NCBI RefSeq assembly: GCF_003003075.1
Contig: NZ_PVTX01000002.1
Coordinates: 431,556-495,555, forward strand
Direction of reading: 5' to 3'
Source of the DNA: Isoptericola halotolerans
Lineage (GTDB): Bacteria > Actinomycetota > Actinomycetes > Actinomycetales > Cellulomonadaceae
Length of the DNA stretch: 64,000 bases
The notes below the pieces were generated by a model. The model did no database searches. It was not told the DNA's origin and worked only from the letters and a program-made list of their open reading frames with translations. This document shows, one piece after another, positions 7,982-17,114 of this stretch (the stretch's first letter is position 1; each line of letters opens with the position of its first letter). Made by a program: the position numbers and the translations under genes.

Positions 7982-8929
7982 TCAGCTCCGCCCGGCGAAC
8001 GTGGCGCGGTACGCCGAGGGGGACACGTCCAGGAGCCGACGGAAGTGCAGCCGGAGGTTCGCCCCGGTCCCCAGGCCGACCTCTTCGGCGATGCGGTCGA
8101 TCGGCAGCCTCGTGCTCTCCAGGAGCTCGCGGGCGGCGTCGACCCTCGCCCGGAGGATCCACTGCAGCGGGGTGCTGCCGGTCTCTTCGGTGAAGCGACG
8201 CAAGAACGTGCGTCGCGACATGTCGGCATGGGCGGCGAGGTCGGCGATCGTGACTTGCTGATCGAGTCGCGTCAGGGCCCATTCGCGTGTCGCGGCGAGG
8301 GTCTCGCCCTGGGCCGCCGAGCTGGTCTTCGGCAGGTACTGGGCCTGCCCCCCGGTGCGGTAGGGCGCGGTGACGAGTCCTCGGGCGATCTCGTTCGCCG
8401 CGGTCACGCCGAGGTCGCGCCGGACGATGTGCAGGCAGAGGTCGAGACCGGCGGCGGCTCCCGCCGAGGTCAGGATGGGTCCCTCGTCGACGAAGAGCAC
8501 GTTCGGCTCCACCGTGATCTGCGGGTGCCGCGTGGCGAGCTTCTCCGCAGCGTCCCAGTGGGTCGTCGCCCGCAGGCCGTCGAGCAGGCCCGAGTCCGCG
8601 AGCGCGAACGCGCCGTAGCAGATCGATGCGATGCGTGTCCCACGGGCTGCGGCGCTGCGGAGCGCCTCGCGCACCTCCACGGGTATCGGCCGGCCCGGCG
8701 GGGCGTACCCCGGGACGATGATCGTGTCCGTGTCGGACAGTGCGTCCAGGCCGCGCTGCACCGCGAAGCCGAAGCCTCCGGAGGACAGCACCGTGTCGGT
8801 GGTGGCGCCGCAGGTGGAGACCTCGTAGGGGAACCCTGTCTCCGGGTGGAACACCTCCGTCGGGATCCCGACGTCGAGCGGGCGCGCCCCCTCGAGTACG
8901 AGGACCACGACCCGGTGCGGTCGCTGCAT
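7982..8929 (-). CDS. GlxA family transcriptional regulator (DJ-1/PfpI plus AraC HTH)
   Basis: From the ATG at 8929 the protein has 315 residues; an ATG at 8974 in frame would add 15. The N-terminal 180 residues form a DJ-1/PfpI glutamine-amidotransferase-like domain (VVVLVLEGARPLDVGIPTEVF, then ASICYGAFALADSGLLDG with the elbow Cys, then TSAGAAAGLDLCLHIVRRD). The last 100 residues are an AraC double helix-turn-helix (TIADLAAHADMSRRTFLRRF and PIDRIAEEVGLGTGANLRLHFR). GlxA-type proteins are cytosolic transcription factors whose DJ-1 domain probably senses a small molecule. It is convergent with the DUF1330 gene and may regulate the oxidoreductase pair, which is an inference from position. Confidence 0.88.
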   Translation of the reverse strand: MQRPHRVVVLVLEGARPLDVGIPTEVFHPETGFPYEVSTCGATTDTVLSSGGFGFAVQRGLDALSDTDTIIVPGYAPPGRPIPVEVREALRSAAARGTRIASICYGAFALADSGLLDGLRATTHWDAAEKLATRHPQITVEPNVLFVDEGPILTSAGAAAGLDLCLHIVRRDLGVTAANEIARGLVTAPYRTGGQAQYLPKTSSAAQGETLAATREWALTRLDQQVTIADLAAHADMSRRTFLRRFTEETGSTPLQWILRARVDAARELLESTRLPIDRIAEEVGLGTGANLRLHFRRLLDVSPSAYRATFAGRS

Positions 8930-9008
8930 CGCCCCGGCTCCGATCTGGCCGACGCGTGTCAGCCGTGTCGACATCGTTGCACAGCAGCGCACGACCGCCC
9001 GGGTGGCG

Positions 9009-9899
9009 TCAGACGTCCCGGCCGCGGTAGGCCGACGGCGACAGGCCGTGCGTCCGGGTGAACCGGCGGGAGAAGTACAGCGGGTCGGCGTAGCCGCACG
9101 CCTGCGCGACGGCCGCGACGGGCAGGTCGGTGGCGTCGAGCAGCTCGCGGGCCCGGGCCAGGCGCAGCCCGGTCTGGTACTGCAGCGGGGACGTGCCCAC
9201 CTGGGCGCGGAACAGAGCGCCGAGCTGCGAGGTGCTGAGCCCCACCATCGCTGCGAGCGCGCTGACCGGCGTCCGGCGCGGGGCCGTGGCCCGCAGGTGC
9301 TCGACGGCGCGCTCCACCGGGTCGGGTGCGGGCCCGGGTGAGCGGCGCCCGGTCGCCACGACGTGCGCGAGGGCGTGCCAGGCGGCGCCCGCGGCCCGGA
9401 CGAGCCCTCCTGCGGTGCCGTCGTCGAGGGCGTCGATGGCCTGGGAGACGAGGCTGGCGACGGTCGCCGGGTCGCGCAGGTGCGACACCGGGCCACCGGC
9501 CGCGTCGCGGACGGCGGTGGCGAGCTCGTCGGCGTCCGGGCCGGTGGCGTGCAGCCACCAGAGGGTCCAGGGGTCGGCTCGGTCGGCGGCGTACTCGTGC
9601 GGCGTGCGGGCGGGCACGAGCACGACGTCTCCGGGGCGGACGTCGAACCGTCCATCCGGCGTGCGGCACCAGCCGGCTCCCGCGGTGCAGACCAGCAGGA
9701 CGTGCTCGCGGGCACCGTCGGGCCGCGACCGGCCGTGGCGGGCGGCGTGAGGGAAGAATCCCGCGTCCGTCACCACCAGGCGGTTCGTCACCGGTCGTGC
9801 CAGGGCGGCGCGCACGGTGGGTCGCGGCACGACGACCATGCGCTGACCGGCGAAGCCCTCGGGCAGGCCACCGAGCGCATCCACCGTCGATTCGTCCAT
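9009..9899 (-). CDS. AraC family regulator of the adjacent GH35 locus
   Basis: The protein has 296 residues from the ATG at 9899; an ATG at 9920 would add 7. The N-terminal half is a cupin-like AraC ligand-binding domain (REHVLLVCTAGAGWCRTPDGRF, RPGDVVLVPARTPHEYAAD, then PWTLWWLHATGP). The C-terminal 100 residues hold two helix-turn-helix motifs (PVSALAAMVGLSTSQLGALFRAQVGTSP and PVAAVAQACGYADPLYFSRRFTRTHGLSPSAYR). The cupin-AraC arrangement is typical of sugar-responsive activators such as those for melibiose or arabinose. It is transcribed away from the DUF5107-GH35 gene with only 55 bases between the starts, so it very probably controls that gene, with a galactoside as a likely effector. 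Confidence 0.9.
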   Translation of the reverse strand: MDESTVDALGGLPEGFAGQRMVVVPRPTVRAALARPVTNRLVVTDAGFFPHAARHGRSRPDGAREHVLLVCTAGAGWCRTPDGRFDVRPGDVVLVPARTPHEYAADRADPWTLWWLHATGPDADELATAVRDAAGGPVSHLRDPATVASLVSQAIDALDDGTAGGLVRAAGAAWHALAHVVATGRRSPGPAPDPVERAVEHLRATAPRRTPVSALAAMVGLSTSQLGALFRAQVGTSPLQYQTGLRLARARELLDATDLPVAAVAQACGYADPLYFSRRFTRTHGLSPSAYRGRDV

Positions 9900-9942
9900 A
9901 GGTCCGAGGGAATCGCCCATCGCACCACGCCGTCAAGCGGCC

Positions 9943-9948
9943 TAGGTT
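9943..9948 (+). promoter_or_regulatory. -10 element TAGGTT for a leaderless GH35-fusion mRNA
   Basis: TAGGTT ends 6 bases before the ATG at 9955, and no Shine-Dalgarno sequence is visible. This spacing is the standard one for leaderless actinobacterial transcripts that begin at the start codon. Confidence 0.5.
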
Positions 9949-9954
9949 CGTCCC

Positions 9955-12900
9955 ATGCCCCCTGAGGAGTCGCGGATCGTCCTGCCGCCCGCCCCGGCCA
10001 GCCTCTCCGCCCGCCCGGTGCGCGGCTGGCGCGAGCCGGTGTCCATCGACACGTACGGCATCGGCGAGCCGGACCGCTACCCGGCGTACCTGGACCAGCG
10101 CGTCTACCAGGGATCCTCTGGGGCGGTGTACCCGATGCCGTTCGTCGACAGGGTGGAGCACACCAAGGCGCCCCGGGAGTGGGACGCGATCCACCTCGAG
10201 AACGCGTTCGTGCGGCTGATGGTCCTGCCGGAGCTGGGCGGGCGCATCCACGTGGGCCTCGACCGCACCCGCGGCTACGACTTCTTCTACCGCAACGACG
10301 TGATCAAGCCGGCGCTGGTCGGGCTGCTCGGGCCCTGGGTCTCGGGCGGGGTGGAGCTCAACTGGCCGCAGCACCACCGGCCCGCCACGTTCCTGCCGGT
10401 CGAGACGTGGATCGAGTCCGAGCCCGACGGCGCGGTCACCGTCTGGTGCTCCGACCACGACCCGTTCGCCCGCCTGCAGGGCATGCACGGCGTCCGGCTG
10501 CGACCCGACAGTGCGCTCGTCGAGCTGCGGGTTCGTCTCGTCAACCGCACCGACGACGTGCAGACGTTCCTGTGGTGGGCCAACGTCGCCGCGGCCGTGC
10601 ACGACGACTACCAGGCGTTCTTCCCGACCGACGTCACCGTCGTCGCCGACCACGCCAAGCGTGCCGTCACGACCTTCCCCGCGGCGTCGGGCCGCTACTA
10701 CGGCGTCGACTATCCGGCCCGCCGCACCGCGGAGCACCCCGACGGCGACCGCCTGGACTGGTACCGCAACATCCCGGTGCCGACGTCGTACATGTGCCTC
10801 GGCTCGCAGGACGACTTCTTCGGCGGGTACGACCACGCCGCCGGCGCGGGGTTCGTGCACTGGGCGGACCACCGCATCTCGCCCGGCAAGAAGATGTGGA
10901 CCTGGGGCGACGCGCCGTTCGGCCGGGCGTGGGACCGGCACCTGACCGACACCAACGGCCCGTACATCGAGCTGATGGCGGGCGTCTTCACCGACAACCA
11001 GCCTGACTTCGCGTTCCTGCGCCCGGGGGAGACGACGACCTTCTCGCAGTACTGGTACCCGATCCAGGACATCGGCCCGGTGCACCAGGCGACGCGGGAC
11101 GCGGCGGTGCGGCTCGACGTCGGCACCGGTGGCACGGTGCGCGTCGGCGTCGCCGTGACGTCCCCGCGTCCGGGTGCGCGGGTGGTGCTGCGCGCCGGCG
11201 AGGAGGTGCTGCTGGACGAGCGTGCCGACGTCGCGCCCGGCAACCCGCTGGTGCGCGAGCTGACCGGCCCGCCCGGCGTCGGCGCCACCGGGTACGAGCT
11301 CGTCGTCGAGCACGACGGCGCCACCCTCCTGACCTGGCGCCCTCGCGCCGAGGCCGGGCCCGACAGCGGGCCCGACGCCGACCCCGACACCGGGCCCGAC
11401 GCCGACCCCGGGACGACGATCCCCGAGCCCGCGATGCCCGAGCCCGCCACCGAGCCGCCCGCCCCGGCGGACATCGACTCTCTCGACGAGCTGTACGTCA
11501 CCGGGCTCCACCTGGAGCAGTACCGGCACGCGACCCGGTCACCGGAGCCCTACTGGACCGAGGCGCTGCGGCGGGACCCGGGTGACGCGCGCTGCGCGAC
11601 GGCGCTCGCGGCCCGGCGGGCGCGCGCGGGCCGCCTGGCCGACGCCGAGCGGCTGCTGCGCACCGCGACGGCGCGCCTGACGCTGCGCAACCCCAACCCG
11701 CGCGACGGCGAGGCGCACTACCGGCTGGGCGTCGTCCTGGCTCGCCAGGGCCGGACGGCCGAGGCCCGCGAGGCGCTCGGGACGGCGTCGTGGGACCAGG
11801 CCTGGCGGGACGCGGCGGCGGTCGCGACCGCACGCCTCGACCTCGCGGAAGGCCGAGACGCCGACGCCGCGGAGCAGCTCGAGGCGCTGCTGCGCCGCAG
11901 CCCGGAGCACGTCCAGGGGCGCAACCTCGCAGCCGTCGCCGCAGGCCGCATCGGCGACACCCAGCGCGCCCGCGACCTGGTGCGCGGCACGCTCGCCGTC
12001 GACCCGCTCGACGCCTGGGCGCGCGACCTCGCGGCGCGGCTCGGCGCCCCGACCACGGCGGGCCCGACGACGGACCCGACCGTCGCGCTCGACGTCGCGC
12101 TCGAGCACGCGTCGGCCGGTCAGACGGCTGCTGCGGTCGAGCTGCTCGAGGACGTCGCGACGCGTCCGTCCCCGCGCGGCCAGCGGGACGTCCGGGCGCT
12201 CGCCCTGCTGCACCTCGCGGACCTGGAGCTGACCCGCGGCGACCACGGTGCCGCGGCCGACGCGCTCGAGCGGGCCCGCCGCGCCCCGCGGGACTGGGCG
12301 TTCCCGGCCGCGACCGACGACGACGCGCTGGCCCGCCTGCGTCGCGCCTGGCCGCAGGACCCGCTCGTCGCCGGCCTGGCGGGGCACCGGCTCTACGCGG
12401 CGGGGCGCCGGGACGAGGCGATCGCGGCGTGGGAGGTCGCGGCGTCGGGCGACGGGACCGACCCCGTGGTGCTGCGGAACCTCGGCGTCGCGGCCCACAA
12501 CGTGCAGGGCGACGCGGAGGCGGCGGCCGCCTGGTACGCGCGGGCACGGGCGGTGGCACCCGACGACGCACGCCTGCTCTACGAGGCCGACCAGCTCGAG
12601 GCACGCCGCGGCACCGCCCCCGAGCACCGCCTGGCGGTGCTGCTCGACCGGCCCGACCTCGTCGGTGCGCGCGACGACCTGTCCGTCCAGGTCGCCGAGC
12701 TGCTGACCGCCGTCGGCCGCGCCGACGACGCGCTCGAGATCCTGACGGGCCGCCCCTTCCAGCCGTGGGAGGGCGGCGAGGGGCGTGTGCTCGCGGCCTG
12801 GGACGCCGCACACCTCGCCCTCGGCAGAGGGGCCCTGGACGACGGCGACGCCGCGGCTGCGCTCGCCCATGCCGCCGCTGCGCTGGACCCGCCGGCGTCG

Positions 12901-15738
12901 CTCGGGGAGGCCCGGCACCCGCTCGCCAACACCGCCGACCTGCACCTGCTGCTCGGCGACGCGCTCGCCGCCGTCGGCCGGTCCGACGACGCGCGCGAGG
13001 CCTGGCGGACGGCCGCCGACCAGCAGGGCGACTTCGAGGGCATGGCCGTGCAGGACTTCTCGGAGCGCACGGCGGCCTCCGTCCTCGCCCTACGTCGGCT
13101 GGGCCGCGACGACGAGGCACGGCTGCTGCGCGACGGGCTCGCCCGGTACGTGGAGCAAGAGGCCGGGCGCCGCGCGACCGTCGACTACTTCGCGACCTCG
13201 CTGCCGACGATGCTCCTGTTCACCCACGACGTCCAGGAGGAGCACGACGACCGCGTCCGCGCGCTGCGGAACCAGCTCGCGGCCCTCGACAGGGCCGCCA
13301 CGCACCGCGTGCGCGTCACCCGGCCGCCCGCCGTGCGCCGCGACCACCTCGCGCTCGGCTCGCCGCCCGGTACGCCGGACGCCGTGGCGGTGACCGGCCG
13401 GTACCTCGAGCGGGCGGGCCGGCCCTGGTTCCCGGTGACCGGGGAGGTGCACTACTCCCGCATCCCGCGCGAGCGCTGGTCGGAGGTGCTGGGGCACGCA
13501 CGGGCCGGCGGGCTGGACTCGGTGGCGACGTACGTCTTCTGGCAGGCGCACGAGCCGACGCCCGGTGACTTCCGCTGGGACGGCAACCTCGACCTGCGGG
13601 CGTTCGTCGAGCTCGCGGCGCGGCACGGCCTCGCCGTGATCGTGCGGATGGGGCCGTGGGCGCACGGCGAGGCACGCTACGGCGGGTTCCCGGACTGGCT
13701 CGTCGAGCGCGGGGTGGCCGCCCGCACGAACGACCCGGCCTACCTCGACCTGGTCCGGGCGTTCTACGCGCAGACGATCGCGCAGCTCGACGGGCTCCTG
13801 CACGCCCAGGGCGGGCCGGTGATCGGCGCCCAGATGGACAACGAGCTCTACGACCAGCCGGAGCACCTGGCCATGCTGCGCACGATCGCCGAGGAGCTCG
13901 GCCTGCAGGTGCCGCTCTGGACGGCCACCGGCTGGGGCGGGGCGCAGGTGCCGGACACGCTGCTGCCGGTGTACAGCGCGTACGCGGACGGGTTCTGGGA
14001 GGACGCCGACACCGAGTGGCCGGCGTTCGCGCCCGTGCACTTCCGCTACAGCACCGTGCGCGACGACCTGTCGGTGGGCGCGGACCTGCGCGAGGCCCTG
14101 GACGGGCTCGCGGTCGACCGCGCGGCCGAGCCCCCGGGCCCCGACGACGACCTCCTCCCGTACGCCACGTGCGAGCTCGGCGGCGGGATGCACGTGGCCT
14201 ACCACCGGCGTCCGCTCGTCACGCCCGACGACGTGGCGGCGCTCGCGCTGGCGAAGATCGGCAGCGGCTCGGTCTGGCAGGGGTACTACATGTACGCGGG
14301 CGGCACCCAGCGCGTGGGGCCGCGGGGGACCGAGCAGGAGTCGCAGGCCACGGGGTACCCGAACGACGTCCCCACGCGCACCTACGACTTCGGTGCGCCC
14401 GTCGGCGAGCACGGCCAGGTGCGCCGCCACCACCACCTGCTCCGGCGCCAGCACCTGTGGCTCCGGGCCGACGGCGACGCGCTCGCGGCCATGACGACGA
14501 CGGTGGGCGGGGGCAGCGACGACCCGTCCGCGCTGCGCTGGTCGGTGCGCTCGGACGGGCGCCGCGGGTACGTCTTCCTCACCACCTACCAGCCCGCACG
14601 CCGACCGCTCGCGGCGCAGCCGAGCACCCAGGTGCAGGTGGAGCAGGAGGACACGACGGTCACCGTGCCCACGCGGCCGGTCGACCTGCCCGCCGGCCTC
14701 TCGGTCGCGTGGCCGCTGCGCTACCCGCTCGCCGAGGGGCTGGTGCTGCGCAGCGCGACGGCGCAGCTCCTCACGAGGGTCTCGGACGGCGGGGGCCCGG
14801 GCATCGCCGGCAACCGGCCCGGGGAGCTCGTCGTGCTGGTCGCGACCGACGGCGTACCGGTGGAGCTCGTGCTCGACGGCGACGTCGAGGCGACGGGCCC
14901 CGTGTCCGTCCGGCGCGAGGGCGGGACGACCGTCCTCGACCTCACCGGCGACCCCGGGCCGGAGACCGTGGTCCGGCTGCACGGTGCGCCCGGCACGGCA
15001 GGTGAGTCCGGGGTGCGGGTGCTGGTGCTCGACGAGGCGACGGCGAACCGGCTGTACCGCCTGGACGTCGGCGGCCGCGAGCGCCTGGTCCTCTGCGACG
15101 CCCCGGTCCACGCCCTCGACGGGAACCTGGTGGTGCACACGGACGAACCGACCACGACGGTGTCGGTGCTCCCCGCGCCGGCGTCGCTCGCGGCGTCGCT
15201 CCCTCTGTCGGCGTCGGACGGCGCCACCGCCACCCCGGCCGGTGAGGCGGGCACGCTCTGGTCGACCTGGACGCTGGCCGTCCCCGGCGCGGGGAGCCGC
15301 CGGGTCGCCGCGGACCTGCGGCTGGGTGCGCCGGCACCGCCGCTGCCCGCGCGTGGCGGTCCGATGGACCGGCTCAGCGCACCGACGGACTTCACCGGTG
15401 CGGCCCGCGTGCACCTGGACGTGCCCGCCGACGCGCTCGCCGGCGTCGACCGCGCGCTGCTGCGGGTCTCCTGGACCGGCGACGTCGGCCGCGCACTGGT
15501 GGGCGGCGAGGTGGTGAGCGACCACTTCTGGCACGGTCGCGCATGGGACGTCGACCTCACGCCGTGGCGCGACGACGTCGCCCGCGACGGCGTGACGCTC
15601 GACCTGCTGCCGTGGCGCGCCGAGATCGGCGTCTGGGTCGACCCGTCCGTGCGGGACGTGCCCGACGGGATCACGGTCGAGGCGGTGGACGTCGTGCGCG
15701 TGGCGCGCACGGTGCTGACCCTGAAGGAGGACGCATGA
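9955..15738 (+). CDS. Giant fusion: DUF5107 domain, TPR repeats and GH35 beta-galactosidase
   Basis: One uninterrupted 1927-residue frame joins two proteins usually found apart. Residues about 45-350 form DUF5107, a mutarotase-like beta-sandwich (VRLMVLPELGGRIHVGLDRTRGYDF, SGGVELNWPQHHRP). A Pro/Asp-rich linker covers about 455-505. Residues about 520-1110 are Ala-rich TPR-like helical repeats (AHYRLGVVLARQGRTAEARE and similar). From about 1145 a GH35 barrel follows: GEVHYSRIPRERW, acid/base E1297 in QMDNELYD, nucleophile E1407 in ATCELGGG, 110 residues apart as usual; C-terminal beta domains complete it. GH35 enzymes release beta-galactose. No signal peptide, so it acts in the cytosol. Leaderless from TAGGTT at 9943. 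Coupled by ATGA to the next gene and faced by an AraC regulator. The domain calls are firm; what DUF5107 does is not known to me. Confidence 0.9.
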   Translation: MPPEESRIVLPPAPASLSARPVRGWREPVSIDTYGIGEPDRYPAYLDQRVYQGSSGAVYPMPFVDRVEHTKAPREWDAIHLENAFVRLMVLPELGGRIHVGLDRTRGYDFFYRNDVIKPALVGLLGPWVSGGVELNWPQHHRPATFLPVETWIESEPDGAVTVWCSDHDPFARLQGMHGVRLRPDSALVELRVRLVNRTDDVQTFLWWANVAAAVHDDYQAFFPTDVTVVADHAKRAVTTFPAASGRYYGVDYPARRTAEHPDGDRLDWYRNIPVPTSYMCLGSQDDFFGGYDHAAGAGFVHWADHRISPGKKMWTWGDAPFGRAWDRHLTDTNGPYIELMAGVFTDNQPDFAFLRPGETTTFSQYWYPIQDIGPVHQATRDAAVRLDVGTGGTVRVGVAVTSPRPGARVVLRAGEEVLLDERADVAPGNPLVRELTGPPGVGATGYELVVEHDGATLLTWRPRAEAGPDSGPDADPDTGPDADPGTTIPEPAMPEPATEPPAPADIDSLDELYVTGLHLEQYRHATRSPEPYWTEALRRDPGDARCATALAARRARAGRLADAERLLRTATARLTLRNPNPRDGEAHYRLGVVLARQGRTAEAREALGTASWDQAWRDAAAVATARLDLAEGRDADAAEQLEALLRRSPEHVQGRNLAAVAAGRIGDTQRARDLVRGTLAVDPLDAWARDLAARLGAPTTAGPTTDPTVALDVALEHASAGQTAAAVELLEDVATRPSPRGQRDVRALALLHLADLELTRGDHGAAADALERARRAPRDWAFPAATDDDALARLRRAWPQDPLVAGLAGHRLYAAGRRDEAIAAWEVAASGDGTDPVVLRNLGVAAHNVQGDAEAAAAWYARARAVAPDDARLLYEADQLEARRGTAPEHRLAVLLDRPDLVGARDDLSVQVAELLTAVGRADDALEILTGRPFQPWEGGEGRVLAAWDAAHLALGRGALDDGDAAAALAHAAAALDPPASLGEARHPLANTADLHLLLGDALAAVGRSDDAREAWRTAADQQGDFEGMAVQDFSERTAASVLALRRLGRDDEARLLRDGLARYVEQEAGRRATVDYFATSLPTMLLFTHDVQEEHDDRVRALRNQLAALDRAATHRVRVTRPPAVRRDHLALGSPPGTPDAVAVTGRYLERAGRPWFPVTGEVHYSRIPRERWSEVLGHARAGGLDSVATYVFWQAHEPTPGDFRWDGNLDLRAFVELAARHGLAVIVRMGPWAHGEARYGGFPDWLVERGVAARTNDPAYLDLVRAFYAQTIAQLDGLLHAQGGPVIGAQMDNELYDQPEHLAMLRTIAEELGLQVPLWTATGWGGAQVPDTLLPVYSAYADGFWEDADTEWPAFAPVHFRYSTVRDDLSVGADLREALDGLAVDRAAEPPGPDDDLLPYATCELGGGMHVAYHRRPLVTPDDVAALALAKIGSGSVWQGYYMYAGGTQRVGPRGTEQESQATGYPNDVPTRTYDFGAPVGEHGQVRRHHHLLRRQHLWLRADGDALAAMTTTVGGGSDDPSALRWSVRSDGRRGYVFLTTYQPARRPLAAQPSTQVQVEQEDTTVTVPTRPVDLPAGLSVAWPLRYPLAEGLVLRSATAQLLTRVSDGGGPGIAGNRPGELVVLVATDGVPVELVLDGDVEATGPVSVRREGGTTVLDLTGDPGPETVVRLHGAPGTAGESGVRVLVLDEATANRLYRLDVGGRERLVLCDAPVHALDGNLVVHTDEPTTTVSVLPAPASLAASLPLSASDGATATPAGEAGTLWSTWTLAVPGAGSRRVAADLRLGAPAPPLPARGGPMDRLSAPTDFTGAARVHLDVPADALAGVDRALLRVSWTGDVGRALVGGEVVSDHFWHGRAWDVDLTPWRDDVARDGVTLDLLPWRAEIGVWVDPSVRDVPDGITVEAVDVVRVARTVLTLKEDA

Positions 15739-17114
15739 CCGGCACGACGGCCCGCATGGTGACGGGGACAGGGACGACGGCGGACGCGGGGAGCGAGGCG
15801 GTGCCCTCGAGCCTGCCCGAGCACCTGCCGCGCCGGCTGGCGATCACGCTCTGGGACTTCTCCTGGTACGTGCGTACCGGGCCGGGGGAGCCGTTCGAGG
15901 ACCTCGACGCGGCGTTCGCCCGCGCCGCCGAGCTCGGCTACAACGCGGTGCGGGTCTGTGCGATGCCGTTCCTGCTGTTCCGTTCGGGCCTCGACACGAC
16001 GGCGCTCCGGTTGGGGCCCATCGGGGGCGGCTACGCGTCCCGCGTGCGCTGGTACGACGTGCGCGAGCCGACGACGATCGACGCCCGCGCCCACCTGCTG
16101 GAGCTGTTCCGCGGCGCAGACCGGCACGGCATGACCGTGATCGCGTCGTCGTGGGAGTACCAGCAGAGCCCGGCCTTCGCCGTCGACCGGGGCTGGTACG
16201 ACGCGCTGCACGCCGTCGACCCCGAGGAACGGCTGACCGTGCTCGGCGAGGCGATGGCCGACCTCGTCGACCTGCTCGAGGACCAGGGGCTCGACCACGT
16301 GCTCGCCTGCGTCGAGCCGCACAACGAGGTGCAGGCCGGGCACCTCACCGCCGGGCTGCCCGGCACGCAGGACCCGGTGGTGGAGCTGCGCGACCGCCTC
16401 GAGCGCGGCATCGCCGCGTTCTCCGCGCGCCACCCCGACGTGCTGTGCGGCCCGAACTACGCCGCCGTCCCCGTCACCGCGATGCGCGGGCTGCCGCGCA
16501 ACGCCCAGATGCTGGGCGTGCACCCCTACGTGTACGGCGTCCTGGACGACCTGGTGAGCGAGTTCGCGCTGCGCGGCGATCCGGCCGACTTCCCGCAGCA
16601 GCGGGCCGACGCCGAGCTCCTGCGCCCCGGCGCCCCGCGGCTCGCGGAGTGGGCCCCGCCGTCCGACGAGGAGTGGAAGCGGCACGCGTCGATCGTCGGC
16701 CACGCCGAGATCTACGTGCACGACTGGTGCGACCCGCAGGCCGTGGACCGGTGGCTGTACGACCGGTACGGCGCGCACCGGATCGCCATGGCCGAGCGGT
16801 TGCGCGAGTGGATCGGCGTGGCCGCGGACCACGCCGCCCGGCTCGGGATCCCGCTCGTCCTCGGGGAGGGCTGGGTCGGGTACACGCCGCGCGACACCCG
16901 GTTCGAGGAGGGACCCGTGGGCGCGCAGATCTGCCGCGACGCCGTCCGGCACGCCACCGACGTCGGCGCCTGGGGATCCGTCGTCTGCTCCAACGCCGCG
17001 CCGCACCACGCCATGTGGCAGGACGGCGACCTCCAGCGCGAGTGCACCGCGATCCTGCGCCGCGCTCCGGAAGGTGCCGACGGCGGAGATCGGCGGTCCT
17101 CTCACGACGGGTGA
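15735..17114 (+). CDS. Cellulase-like family protein (GH5-like barrel)
   Basis: The protein has 459 residues from the ATG that overlaps the stop of the GH35 fusion (ATGA), with AAGGAGG 6 bases upstream, so translation is coupled. It matches the cellulase-like (PF12876-type) family: LAITLWDFSWYVRTGPGEPFEDLD near residue 35, GYNAVRVCAMPF, then an acid/base candidate Glu in ACVEPHNEVQ, HPYVYG in the middle, and a nucleophile candidate Glu in LVLGEGWVGYTP, followed by VVCSNAAPHHAMW. These fit a clan GH-A TIM barrel; the substrate is unknown. There is no signal peptide, so it works in the cytosol beside the beta-galactosidase. Its 3' end overlaps the convergent WYL gene by 13 bases. Confidence 0.85.
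   Translation: MTGTTARMVTGTGTTADAGSEAVPSSLPEHLPRRLAITLWDFSWYVRTGPGEPFEDLDAAFARAAELGYNAVRVCAMPFLLFRSGLDTTALRLGPIGGGYASRVRWYDVREPTTIDARAHLLELFRGADRHGMTVIASSWEYQQSPAFAVDRGWYDALHAVDPEERLTVLGEAMADLVDLLEDQGLDHVLACVEPHNEVQAGHLTAGLPGTQDPVVELRDRLERGIAAFSARHPDVLCGPNYAAVPVTAMRGLPRNAQMLGVHPYVYGVLDDLVSEFALRGDPADFPQQRADAELLRPGAPRLAEWAPPSDEEWKRHASIVGHAEIYVHDWCDPQAVDRWLYDRYGAHRIAMAERLREWIGVAADHAARLGIPLVLGEGWVGYTPRDTRFEEGPVGAQICRDAVRHATDVGAWGSVVCSNAAPHHAMWQDGDLQRECTAILRRAPEGADGGDRRSSHDG

Noticed and set aside
6495..8282. Long minus-strand open frame of nearly 600 codons
   Set aside because: It lies antisense to the clear quinone oxidoreductase and DUF1330 genes, is very rich in Arg, His, Asp and Val, and has no recognisable domain. 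It is a GC-driven shadow frame, as are similar long antisense frames at 8959-11529, 13090-15534, 14721-17531 and 28383-31721.
13300..13450. Possible frameshift or missed gene boundary between DUF5107 and GH35 parts
   Set aside because: The frame continues without a stop and the codon pattern stays consistent through the junction. No ribosome site precedes the GTG near 13390, so I kept one fused gene.
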